A stretch of 64,000 nt of DNA, from contig CM030709.1 of the NCBI GenBank assembly GCA_017979445.1, forward strand, positions 310,001-374,000. Reading direction: 5' to 3'. The translations under genes were made by a program, and so were the position numbers. The stretch comes from Akebia trifoliata (lineage: Eukaryota; Streptophyta; Magnoliopsida; Ranunculales; Lardizabalaceae). Each line of letters begins with the position of its first letter. Position 1 is the first letter of the stretch. Positions 45,651 to 58,600 of the stretch are shown here, in pieces. The notes beneath the pieces are model-generated. The model saw only the letters and a program-made list of their open reading frames with translations. It made no database searches and was not told the origin of the DNA.

Positions 45651-45914
45651 TCACCTTATTACAAGTATTTCATATTTTTGTGGAGTCTAAGAGAAGACCT
45701 TTGCTTTGCCCCATTGAAAGGGCCTTTGAAGTTTGAACCTTTTTTTCCTTTAAGGATTTGTTGGACTTCTTCCAATCAAAGAATTGAATTAGTGGGGACG
45801 TTGGGTTAGTTAAGATTAAAGAAAAGGGAATATTACTTAAAGGACCCTTTACAGTAGCTTGATAGGATAATTAGTAAATTTTTCTTTTCAAAATGGCCCC
45901 TTATTATTGGCAAA

Positions 45915-46170
45915 CTCACCGTTTTTTTATTTATTGTAGAGTTCACCGCTTTTTATTTATTGTCGAACTCGACACTTTTTATTAGTGTTGAGTTCACAAT
46001 TTTTTCTGTCGAACTCACCACTTTTATTTATTGGCAAATTAGATGCTTTTATTTACTGTCAAGTTCACACTTTTTACTGTCGAACTCATCACTATTTACT
46101 GTCGAGTTCCTTACTTTTTATTTACTATCGAACTTGATACTTTTTAATATACTGTCAAGTTCACCACCTT
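45915..46170. repeat. Diverged minisatellite upstream of WRKY55-like gene B
   Basis: Counterpart of 29249-29505 with a different arrangement of units (an ACTATCGAACTTGATACTTT-type unit is present here and absent in copy 1). Confidence 0.7.
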
Positions 46171-47947
46171 TTAAATAAAAATTGGTAAACTTGACACTAG
46201 TAAAGTTCACTCATTTTCAATTTTTGAATTTTTTCGATTAAAATACATGGAAAGATTGATTAAAAACTTGAGATAATGACTTATTTAGATGATTTCAACC
46301 CAAAAGAACCATTCTTGGTGGATTTTCGTTAAAAAAAAAAAAAAAAAAAGTGAAAAACTATTAACTTTTTATATACATCTTTAAAATATTTGAAAAAAAT
46401 CTTTAAAAATGACTTCTTCTTACTTCTTAAATCCTTTCGGATATAATGAAGTCTCCGAAACTCGATTGAAATATCACAAATCCAAACTTTTCTTACGAAA
46501 ACAATGAGTTTAAAAGGTTAAAGCATTCAATCCTGAGAAATATGGGAGATGAGGGAGAGGGATTGTTAAAAAAAGAAGAATTTACTTAATGGATTATTAA
46601 AAGACCATCCAAAACTTAGGGATTAATTAGAAAAAAGTCCCTCCACATTTATTGCATAAAATCCCGGACTTTCATTTTATGGATGTTTCGTCTCACCTGG
46701 GCAGATTTACCATTGACTTTTATAAGATCAAACCACGTTGGACACACAAAGTCCAACAAACGGCAAAGATGGGAAGAGAAGAAAGGTTTGCTAGGGATCC
46801 CTAGGTATATCATCCCATCTCGGCCGTTCAGTTGACCAGTAGATGGTGGATGTGAACCAAAAACTCACTGGCTCAATGGACTTGGATTAGTGTAAGAATA
46901 AGGGAGATTAATCTTTGGGCCCATTGACCCCTTCAATGTTTGACGACCTACGTATGCATTTCTAGAAAATTAAGACGTTTTTTTTATTTACTTTTTTACA
47001 ATTTAGATTTAGATCAAACGAATATAAATCATCAATTTAACTAATATTTGCATCTTAAACATTAATTTGATTAATGGGACAAGAGTACCACTTACCACGT
47101 GGCCTTTTTCGGATGAACATCATCAAACTTTGCTATCAGATGATTCTTGTGCTCAATGTTATGGATTACATGTAAGCCATTTACAACTATATTAAATATA
47201 AGTTGTGACAATCCTACTTACCTTTTTTAATAGGTAAGTGCAGTTCTGTATCCCGAGAATAGCAGATCTACCGTTCCCAAATCTATCACATCAAGGGTGC
47301 CGATTAAACATGCCACGTGGGTAAGTCAGATTATCACAATTCATTAAATATTCCTAAAATTAAAGCAGATGCCTCAAAAACCTCTTTTTTAGTTTTATTT
47401 ATTTTTCCATTTTTTGCTTCTTGCCTATTATAGTACATATGCAAAATTAAGTTTATTTAGGCTCAGCATCACTTAATTCCGGCATTGAATCGTTAAATTA
47501 TTAATCGGGACCATTCATTTGGTGGGTCCCTAACTAAGATTATAAATAAGATGAGATTCACTGGACCCACATATGAATTGGGCATATCAGCAACCAATCA
47601 CTAGATTCAGAGGATGTCAAATTATGATGTATTAAATCCAAAATTTGAATGGCTTGGTCGTCAAGGCATTGTGGGGGCAAGGAGTGTCCTCGCTGAAAAC
47701 CTGTTCAAGAATGTGGAAGGAGTCACGCTTTCTGGAGAATTATTAATCAAAAGTCCCAATCATTAGAAAGGGATCCTAGTTAGGTCAGACGAGGAAGAAC
47801 ATTTCTGTCACTGATACCAGTTTAAGGCCATGTCGAATTGCCAATTGAATGAATGATTCAAATTCATGAATCTTAATAAGTTTCGCTAGCAGCCAACAAG
47901 CACGCAATCAGGTAACCTTTGTGTGGTTGAGTTATGCCATGTTTAAT
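46171..47947. promoter_or_regulatory. Upstream flank of gene B with three conserved W-boxes
   Basis: No gene is seen. TTGACT (46713-46718), TTGACC (46832-46837) and TTGACC (46924-46929) match the three W-boxes upstream of gene A. Confidence 0.35.
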
Positions 47948-48094
47948 GTTGAAGTGACATTGAAATCGATATTATTTCACACGTTGTTGACGTGGATGTG
48001 TTCAAAATCATAGATGATGCTTTTCATTGGGAAGCCTGTACGGTTCTGGGCACATCAATGTGTGAAACTATGTTAATTTCAATGTCACTTTGGT
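47948..48094. mobile_element. Hairpin MITE, CATAGAT-core group (copy 2)
   Basis: Counterpart of 31270-31418, with the same GAAGTGACATTGAAAT arms. Confidence 0.75.
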
Positions 48095-48193
48095 ATGACT
48101 TGTATTTAAATTTTTTTTTTTTCTTTCTAGTTTTGACATTCCCCACATGAATATAGAATAATGATAAACCGATTCCCCCTTTACTCTCCTGAC

Positions 48194-49070
48194 ATAAATT
48201 ATTTAATAAATTGGGATGTAATAAATAAAAGTTGGAGTGTCAATAGAAGTTCTTTAAATTAATCAGAAACCTCTCATACAAATTGGGACCAATGTCAAGT
48301 TTGATTGAGAAAGAACTTTTCTCCCGGTAAAATTCATTAACCGAACTTGTTCTAGTGATACGCACCATGCATGCACTGAACCAGGCCCGTAAACCCATTA
48401 AAGTTAAGTTGACCCTTAAACTAAATATAATGATTGTGATTGGGCCCATAAGGTGATCAGTGAATCCACGAAACATCCATAGAACAATCTTGGAAACAAG
48501 ATCAAACAGCCCCAAGTCCGTCTTTAGTTAAATGAAAGCCTCTCCATTAACATTTGACGTATGAACTTCATAGAAGATCAAAGTCACAAACACCATATAA
48601 ATAGTAATATCAATCAAGAATTTTTCTTGGTTGTAACTAATTGAAGGTGGTGATTTAGTCAAGCTATGCAAGTAGTATAACAACCATGAATTATACGGGA
48701 GTTATGATTGTGTTTTTAAATGCAAAATTTAATAAATAAAGTCTACTTATTTTCCTTAAAATCATCAATTTTGAATTATAAAAGATGTATTTTTTATTTT
48801 TTATTTTTGCAAGAGAGAATAAGTAGTGAAGAAATACATAAAAAGCAAATGAAATCTACGAGAATAAATTGATATTTGAGTATATTGTATATAATGTTTT
48901 AGAGATGCTATACATCCTAAAATATTTTTGAACTCCTAGTACCAATTCCACCACACTCTGGCTACTAAAGTTAGAGTCATTATCCCGAAGAAAAGATATA
49001 TGGTTCTGCATATTTGTCATGTCAACTGCATACATACAGACTGTGAATGGTTTTTTGAGTCATTTTATCT
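48194..49070. other. Intergenic stretch between duplication and SCYL1-like gene
   Basis: No supported gene. The first 50 bp resemble, in inverted orientation, 31697-31735 (AACTTTTAYTTATTACAYYC), which may reflect another short repeat at the junction. A minus-strand frame at 48240-48515 has no recognisable domain. Confidence 0.4.
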
Positions 49071-49211
49071 TACGCCCTCCTACACCCCCATTATAGAATC
49101 ATAAATCATTTGTGGTAGGATACACAAAATATTTATGATTCTATGTATCTCAAGGTAAATGATTTATGATTATGTTATGGGAGTGTATGTTAGAGGGAGG
49201 GAGGGAGGCGT
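49071..49211. mobile_element. Hairpin MITE, CATAGAT-core group
   Basis: Arms TACGCCCTCCTACACCCCCA and a partner ending in GGGAGGCGTTA. The core AGAATCATAAATCATTTGTG then GGATACACAAAATA is followed by an inverted copy. Closest to the element in intron 2 of the WRKY54/70-like gene (14408-14567). Confidence 0.75.
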
Positions 49212-49683
49212 TAGAAAATCATTATTCATAACATTAACATGTTGGTCTTAGGGGTGTTTAGTTGGTTTTTTTTAGTCAAACATTTTTTCTTGATCATAAG
49301 ATTTGAGATCGACCAATCACACGAGCCCTCGTGTTGTATAGTGAGATCATCTCTTAATTTATAAAATTACCCTCATTAGGTTGCTGCAAGTCACACAGTG
49401 GAGAGCCTCTGAGGCAGTGAGAAAAAAAGATTGTGAGCAAAAAAAAAAAAAAAAAAATTTCCTTTCCTGATTGCAAAAATGAAACTTGAATGTAGTTTAA
49501 TTTGGTAGGCCGCGAAACACACAGTCAGACCATACATTTTCATTTCTAGTGTCTCAAAACTCCTCCCAGGGTTATACAGAATAGATCGAGCAATTTTAAT
49601 TTTTAATTTTTAATTTTTAATTTTTGTTGTTGAAGTTTTCGCAATTCGCATCTCTCTGCGAGTGATCTTTCGTTTTAATAGAG
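49212..49683 (+). promoter_or_regulatory. Promoter and 5' UTR region of the SCYL1-like gene
   Basis: A poly(A) run at about 49440-49457 and a heptanucleotide AATTTTT repeat (about five units, 49592-49626) precede the ATG. No clear TATA box is seen, in keeping with a housekeeping promoter. Confidence 0.4.
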
Positions 49684-52600
49684 ATGTTGAAATTCTTGAA
49701 AGGAGTGGTAGCCGGATCTGGTACGGGACTGAAAGATCTGCCGTACAACATCGGAGAGCCCTACGCTTCTGCTTGGGGTTCATGGACTCACTGTCGCGGG
49801 ACTTCAAAGGTAAGCTGTCGAAGCTTCCTGATTCGTTCCTTACTTTCTCGATATCCTCTCAGATCTCTTGTTTTTGTTTTCGGTTTAATTGATTGATTTG
49901 ATTCTTCTTCTTCGAAGACATACTTGAGAATTGAGATCGCCAATCACGAACTAGTGTGGCTAATTCCAATTTTGGTTTGTTTTTGGTAATTTTAGAAATC
50001 TAGATTGGTTGTTCAGTTCTGATCGATAATGGTTCACTGTCCTTGTTTTCGAAAAGTAGTTCAAAAAATTCGATCCCATCAACTTTCTGAATTATGGATC
50101 TAAGAGTTACAATTAATTCACAAATTTTTAGAATTTTGTGATTTCCATTCGCGTTGAATTAAATTTAGGTGATTCTGAAAGTGTGGAAAAGGAACACGAT
50201 CAAGATATTAGTGTACGTTCAACAGGTGGCTATCAATTACTACTATTGTTTGGTTAAAAGAAACACAATCATCTAAGAGATAGGAAAGATAAATACTAGA
50301 ACACTAGTGAGTTGTATCTTACTAAAAAATTTGACAAAGTGAAGATAGATATTACCCCCAAACCAACAAAATTGTGTCATTTTCAGGAATTAGTGTGTTG
50401 GGGGATTCTGTTTTTAAGGAGATTATCAGTAATGAATTATGAAATAATTTGTGTACGATATATAGGTTTAATGTGAATTTGGCGGAGTATTTATATTAAC
50501 TTTCATTTCCCAATTTTAGCTAAAACTTTTGCTATGTGATCTTGGGAAGGCAAAATTACAACAAAGTGTTACAAATTAGGTTGTTCTGTCTCAAAACAAA
50601 TTCATCAAAGCATGATCCTTTGAACTTGCCTAAAAAGGATGACCACTTGTAAAAGGAGGGCTTTGGTTTTGATGATGACATTGTCTTCCTTCTTTTTCGA
50701 ATACCAGCTTGTTGCACTCCTCCGGAATAAGACCATGATGACAAAATGGAGGAATCTCCTCAACACATTACCATTTAGACTAAAATCTTTAAAAGGACAC
50801 TTTTCCATAAACTCCTTTGGGAACTGCCCAAGATGTGAAGGTGAAGGAAGAAAGTACTAAAATACCTTGAGTGAAGGGACAGTTGATACAGAGATGATTG
50901 TTCATTTCTTGTACTGCTCCTTTGCATATAGTGCATCTATTGGGGATATGGAAACTTATACTAATCAAGTGATCAACTGTGAGGATCGTCTAAAATAATG
51001 CTACATGCAAATAAGGCCTTGTTGGATGGCACTGGGGCTCTAGACAACAGCCTCAAAGGAAAGGGGGGAGGCCAGTCAAACTATGTCAATTTACCATGAA
51101 AGGATTGCGTGAGAAGCAACGGGTTTCAAGGGTTTATGTGTGAGAAATAGAGGGGAGAGTGTGGGAGGGAGTTGAAGGAGTCCTAAATATATAAAATGCA
51201 TAGGACAATAGTCCAAGATGACAAAAATAATGCTAGTTTATGTTTCAAATTATTAGAAGTAAAGGAATTTGGTAGTCCAATAATTCAGAGGTCTGTTCTG
51301 ATACCACACTAATTCTGTTATGTTTGTCTCTTTCCAATAAAATTCATATAGCTCTCACCATAGCCTTTTAAATTCTTCTTGTTGATTTGGCAACTGTGAC
51401 TCCAATTTTGCACCAGATTGGAATTTTGAATCTGCATTTTCTCTCATGTATGGTTATATTTTTAAAAGGTGTATATCTGAAGGTGGTTTTATTAATTAAC
51501 GCTGCAACTATTTATTCCAACAAAGAGGAGGTTTGCCTTGTCAGGACCTTGTGTTAAGACCCCATACGCTCTTGTATTTAATCTCTGAAATTTCATTTTC
51601 ACAACTATAATGTTCATTCGCATTTTTTTTAAAATTTTGTTATCATTAATTCATGTACGTTAACATACACTACTATATAATGTATTCCCCCTTTTTTTGC
51701 TCCCACTTGATTTATTTCTGATCTTTGGTCTGTTTTACCAGGATGATGGATCTTCCGTGTCCATATTTTCTCTTTCAGGAAGTAATGCCCAAGATGGACA
51801 TTTAGCTGCTGGTCGCAATGGTGTAAAGCGCCTTCGTACGGTGAGCTAATAATGCTTATTTTATTAGAAGATTTGGATACTAATAATTGAATTCTACTTA
51901 AACTTGCATTTGATAGTCCCTTCAATTACAATCTAGATCCTATGTTTTGCAATGAGCTGATATGCTGTGTTCTAGAGATTGTTGGAAGCATGACATCAGT
52001 CATGTGTGTCTTTTACTTCTATATCTGCAATTGCTTGGAGTCACCCTTGTAGAAAATGGCATATAAGATGGACTTTGTGACACAACTTTATGCATTTGCC
52101 CCCTCAGAATCGAATGTCCCATCTTTTTTGTCTTTGCAAGATGACTTGCATGATCTTCGATAGCTTTTGCTGGATAAGTTTTTATTGAAATTTCTGTACT
52201 GGTGTAGTTTCTGAAGCATTATTAGAACTTTTCCGCTATCTTTTGGTAGCATTTCCCAGTCTTGATGCCTTTTTTCAAATTTTCCTGGATTCATTTCGTC
52301 CTAGTGTAAGAAAACTGTTTTTGCTCCTTCGCAGGTCAGGCACCCAAATATATTGTCATTCCTTCACAGCACTGAGGCTGACACTTTTGATGGTTCTTCT
52401 GCAAAACATACCATTTACATTGTAACTGAGCCTGTTATGCCGCTGTCAGAAAAGATAAAGGAATTAGGCCTTGAAGGTACACAGAGGTATATAAAAAAAT
52501 CTATTTTGCTGAGATTTAATTTATTCTGCTTCTAATTTATTTTGTGATGAACTTGTATGCATTTTGGCAATCGAGCTGTATAATTCTTTGTAGCTGACCC

Positions 52601-55600
52601 CAATTTTTTTGGACAAGGCTTTAAGCCACATCTTCTGCTATTGAAAGTTTATAAGTCAATATTTTTTGGAAAATATTAGTGTATGTGCATACTTTTTGTA
52701 GATTCAATACAATTTGAGTGTAGAGATTTTGGGCATGTCAACTTAATTCTCTTCTAAGGTTCTATTGTTTTTGAACTGATGAATATTTGAATGCCTAATG
52801 GGTTGTGATTGCAATATATCTTGTAATAATTAATCGACTAATCAACATGGCCTTATCCCTGCTATTTGGACTCAGCTGCAAGAACTACGTTCTGTTGTTC
52901 CTCTCTTATCTTGGACCAGATCTTCTGTTAGAATATATACTTTAGATGTTTTCTTACTATCCATCCAAAATCTTTTTCGGTTTCCCTTTCATCCTTTTAG
53001 CCTTTAACCTGCACCAGGACACTCCGTCTCCCTAGTGCCATCTTTGTTCTTTATTGCACATGCCTAAATCATCCCAATCTACTATCTTATACATTCCCCT
53101 ATTGGGGGGAATTTCTAGATTTCCTCCAACGAGCTCACTTCTGATTTGTGCATTCTATGTGATGTAAGTTTCTTAGAGTAATTACTACTCGCATAGATAT
53201 GTAGTTGGTTATTTTTGCTTTATTTAAAGCGATACTTTTGCAGGTCATATTTGTGAACTTGCCAACAGAGTTTTGGTTTTCCTAGCTTGTGGTTGACTGT
53301 ATTTTTTATGGCAGGGATGAATATTATGCATGGGGATTGCGCCAGATAGCTAAAGCTGTGAGCTTTTTGAACAATGATTGCAAACTTGTAAGAGCTCTCA
53401 TGAGGACCCTTTTACTACACTTGTAATCATTTTGTAATGGCCATCATCGTCATGAGTCTTATCCTAACTAAATGTTATCAGCGGGTCACTTATCACTTCT
53501 GTGATTTAAACGTTACTAAATTTGATAGTTATTTTTTTAATTCTTCTGAAAGTGCTCAATATTTTCCTTTTCCATTTCGTATAGAAGGATTTATGCACTA
53601 TGTCTTGTGTTCTTCTACTCCTGGTTTCTTTTCCGTTGCTATGGCTTTTAGCATTTTTTTTATATGAATTTCAGACCTCTTCCCATTTTTTGCATGAGTA
53701 AATGCTTACCCTTGCGATGTAGGACTAAGGCTCCTTACTGGCTACAATTTCACTTTTCTTAAGCTTAAATGGTTTTAAATTGACCGTACCTCCTTTTTGA
53801 AGTTCTCCTCTGACTGTAATACTAACAGCTAGGTGCGAAGTTGTCAGGTAGACGCTCATTTTTAAAACACACCATTAGTGAGATGGTAAATTACAAATTC
53901 AACCTTTTAATTGAACTCCCATAGAAGTATAGTGTAAAGATACACACAACATTTTGTTTCACGCAAAACCTTAGACATTTTTGACAAACTGAACATATCT
54001 ACTTTTTACCAAGAAGAACCTTGAATCACTTATGAAGAAAAGACACATTTCTTAATTTTAGAGGATTCATACTCCTGTGGTGACGAACTTCTCAGCTGAC
54101 TGTTTCTTTTGTCGCATGGTGTGTAAATTTCAGAACTCTAATAGTTCACCTCACTTCTTATATTTAACCTTGGAATCTGACTTCCTGTCCACTTAGAGAA
54201 ATTTTTTATGAGCATATACCTCTAATTATTAACTATTCTTATCATAGAGTTTAGCATGTTTTGGACATTATTTTCTTATTTTCTTGGGCTATTTCAGGTT
54301 CATGGTAACGTATGCTTGGCCAGTGTTGTTGTAACACAGACCTTGGACTGGAAGCTGCATGCTTTTGATGTGTTATCTGAGTTTGATGGGAATAATGAAG
54401 CTTCTACTGGACCAATGCTGGTAAATCTTAAGTTAATTGTACTATTTTTTGTCAGATATGGTTCCTATCTTCTGGCTTCTTTAACTGTACCAGCTTGCAG
54501 AATTGCATTTTGGAATGGTATAGAGTATGTAGACTTATTAATCTTTGACTTTGGACTCGGTTCTCTATTACCTGATTGATTTATGTATGGTTAACGGGTT
54601 GGCAATAGAAAAAAACAGTAGAAATTAAAAAAAAAAAACTAGATTATTGAAAACATGAAAAAGTTTTATGACATTGTGTGAAACTGGAAATATTACTCAG
54701 GTTCTCTATATAACTATGTTGTTTAGACTCATTGAAAAGGTTGTAGTACTCGTGTTGACCAGGGTCAGCTTTTGTCACTCTACCAACTCTAGTGAGATTA
54801 CATTTTTGTGTTCAATTTATTCTCACAGAAGATTATTTCATGCAGCAATATGAGTGGTTAGTTGGATCACAGTACAAACCAGTGGAGATGTTGAAATCTG
54901 ACTGGACAGCAATCAGAAAATCACCACCATGGGCCATTGACTCTTGGGGCTTGGGTAAGTTCAACTGATCTTTGCAGGTACATTACAATACATTTATTAT
55001 TGTGTTTCACTGTTCCTTTGCATATTGATGATTTCTCCATATTGGGTATGCGTGAAGCTTGGTAGCAATTTGTACTTTATATTCTATTTCAGTGAACCCT
55101 TGATATCTTGGGTTCTTTCACAATTGGGAGACTCCTATAGGAACTGGAGCACTTTTTCCTTGCTTCATGCCTTATGAGTCATGTTTGTCAATTGTCATAT
55201 ATGATTTGCTGCAGTGCTTACCTTCATGTGCTGTGATGAGAGAATCACTATCTTTTTTGGGGGGTTTAAGTGAGAATCACTATTTCTCTACTTGAACATC
55301 ATCATCGAAGCCTTATCCCAAAGATTTTGGGTTGGCTGCTATCTCTGGTCTGTGTCCTGAAATTCACAGACAGTCATGTGTACTTCCACCGTTCTTGCAC
55401 ATAAATTGGTCCGTGGGAAAAGAAAATTAACATTTATGAATTTGAAAAAGAATTATAATTGACCTGAAAAAGGTAAAAGTGACAAAGGTATTCTCTTAAG
55501 GTTGCTCAATGTGACGCCCTTACAATTTGCACATACTGATCTCTTACTGGTTGGATTCTATAGCATTATAAAGTATGAATACATAAAGGCAATCAATGTT

Positions 55601-58600
55601 TGTTTATTTGTTCATTAATCTGGGTATTTCTATAAGATTCTTTATATCATCGTAAGAGCTTTCTGGTTTCTGAACATTCATTCAGATGATATTCATTCTC
55701 TGCCAACTGATGCAAATTCCTGTTGTGATACTTTTTTTCTGCCAGGCTGTCTTATTTATGAACTTTTCTCTAATGTGAAGTTGGCCAAAACAGAAGAGCT
55801 GCGCAATACTGCTTTCATTCCAAAGGTGGGCACTTATAACCTCATAACTTAGTTATTGCCATTGCAGGGCCATCTCCCTGGGACTTTGTTCTATAAAAGG
55901 TTCAAATTTCCGTGAAAAGCTTCACATCTTTTCTTTTATAAAGATCTTATAAAGGAAAATTTTCATTCATCTGGATTTTGTTCTTGATGTCAGCACTTAG
56001 AAAATGACAACATCCATTTGCATTAGAATATCTTTTCTCAAGAAGATCCATTTAGTTCTTTAATAGAAAGGAGGTACATGATTCATAATGCTGCATCCAT
56101 ATAGTTGGGGTGACGCTTGTGAAAATTTGTGTTATTTTTTTTTTAACAAAATGAGAAAATATATACCCAAAGCTTTATGTATTTTGTATAAGTTCTCTAA
56201 TTTTCTGGTTAACATTTGATTCCATTTGCATTTATCCATTTTTCTTGTCTCACAGTCTCTACTTCCAGATTACCAGAGGCTCTTGAGTTCCATGCCCTCA
56301 CGCAGACTAAATACATCAAAGCTTATAGATAACAGTGGTTAGTTTTCTGTTTCCAATTCTGTCTCATTTAATTCCTTAAAAGAATTTCTCTATCGGGACT
56401 TTTTTCTGTTATATTACTACCTTTTTTAACTTTACTCGACTATTCTCTCTCTCTCTCTCTTCATTGAGGGTAAGGTTTGTTAAATGCTTGAAATATCTTC
56501 CCATCTTAATAAGACGTTTGATGGTCTGCCTCAAAGCTCGTTTGAGGTTGTTAATTTCTTAGTAGTATTTTAAAAATATTTTTAATAAAGTTTGAATCTT
56601 AAATTTAAAAGGAAAAAATAACTGTAATTTATTATCTTGTTTAAATTTAAAAACTCAAAAAAATTTCAATACTGAAATACTTATATAACGCAATAAATAT
56701 ATGACAGTTACTGTTTATATGAACAGAAAAATAACCCAGAAACAAAATTTCCTTATTTTTTAGAGGGTCGTCAAGATCTATTGACTCGTGAATAAGACAA
56801 AATCCTGACAATTAAAGCATGAAATCCAAGAACTTTATTCCATTTCTGCACAAAATCTGGTAGGTTCTTCCCACAAAATTGCATCTATGCTGAGGTTGGA
56901 CCATGATACACTTGGGGTATGTTCTGTCTGGGGTTATTATCTGTGAGCAGCTGGAAACCATGAGCAGTTCTTTTAGCCCCTTGAGAACTGTAATAGAAAT
57001 TCTTTTGACAGATGATATGATAGTCAAACCATGTGCAACCTCAGATGTAGGCACGTCTTGAGCAGAGGCAAGAGGTTCAACTTCAAGCTACAACTCACTC
57101 ACTTCTTTAGCGATTTTTTTTTTTTGGTGGGGGGGATAATGGATGCTTTTCCTACATCTATCATTTTGATTGAAGGGTAAAGATTGTGTTTATGACTTCA
57201 GTGTCTTACTCAGCTCACTTAAGCTAAGCAGAAATAAGATGTGGAAATGCGTAACTGGAGAATGACACAAAATTTTATGCCTAACTTGATAATCTTGGGA
57301 ACTCTTCTAACTCATTCCATAATCCTTACTTGAAAGTAGAGATTTTATGGACTTTATTATTTCCCTAGGAACCCCCTTAGCATAAGTATTTAGTGTCCAG
57401 ATGATGGTGCTGTTCTGGTCATGAGAGATGGTGTTAATAGGCATTCACTGGATGTACAAAGTGCCTTTTGTAAACCCCTGTTTGTTTCTTTATTTTGATA
57501 AATTTAGCTAGCTCTCAGGTTTACCATGTTCTTGGGACTCGGTAGTCTAACTCAGGAAGATCACAAGCCAAATTTTTGGCTTATCTAATATTTAAGCACA
57601 CATTCAGTCCCTTCTAATGAACATATTGATAATTGTTTTTCCTTAATTGTCATTTTTCTATTTTTTTTGTTAGCTGTGAAGTTTGTGATCTTCCATATCT
57701 CCCAAGTGAGATGATGACAACCACATCGTTGCAACTAATATGACGTTATGCCCATTTACTCTTAATTTTCAATTAAGGATCTTTCACACATTCAGAATAC
57801 CAAAGTTTGGATACTTCTTTTATTCAGGTTTTCGCTTTTGATTAATTTGGACCCCAGGGTGGGGACTTGGTGAATATTGAATAGGATCAGTTAATGTCTT
57901 TTGGTCATTAAATGCTTTTATTGTAACAGAAGTTGGGATGGTTCTCAGTTTTTTTTTGTTTTTGTTTTTGTTTCTGCGATATTGTTGATTGTTTCAAGGT
58001 GGTTCTTACCTCAATCACTATATTGTGAAATTGCATGGTTCTGTTTATTTCTGATCTGTACTAATATAGGAAGATGCTTATGTTGCAGAATATTTTCAGA
58101 ATAAGTTGGTTGAGATCTGTACTAATACAGGAAGATGCTTATGTTGCAGAATATTTTCAGAATAAGTTGGTTGAGACCATACAATTCATGGAAATTCTGA
58201 ATTTGAAGGACAGTGTTGAGAAGGATACCTTTTTTCGTAAGCTTCCAAACTTGGCTGAGCAGCTCCCTCGTCAAATTGTGCTGAAAAAGGTCTGGCACTT
58301 GATACTCACATTACAACTGTGATATATGTTTTCATTTTGTGAAAGTTCTGTCATCCTTTTCTCTCTTTCTTCTTTTATTTAATGAGCAATACGGACTAAT
58401 GCTTTGTTCATTTGGTTTTTACAGCTGCTTCCTTTACTGGCTTCTGCCCTAGAATTTGGTTCTGCTGCTGCACCGGCTTTGACTTCTTTATTGAAAATGA
58501 GCTCTTGGTTTTCAACTGAAGAATTCAATGTCAAGGTCATTTTCTTCCAGTGCTTCTGGTCCCTGTTACTTTTTTATTTCACAAAAAGGAAACTTATTAT

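Larger units (their letters stand above)
34082..48193. repeat. 14-kb segmental duplication, copy 2 (carries WRKY55-like gene B)
   Basis: Direct copy of 17493-31519 with the same order of elements. Its left edge cuts a LINE at the RNase H region (only the tail, 34082-34331, remains). Its right edge cuts a hairpin MITE. This copy is therefore the derived one. Differences are base changes and small indels, including extra sequence near 37690-37725 and 38072-38140 and a longer CA repeat. The parts not itemised below are copies of the non-coding stretches described for copy 1, and no additional gene is seen in them. Confidence 0.95.

Noticed and set aside
58089..58149. Upstream acceptor as the start of SCYL1-like exon 9
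   Set aside because: It gives a frame that ends at TAA soon after. The downstream acceptor restores the conserved YFQNKLVETI sequence.
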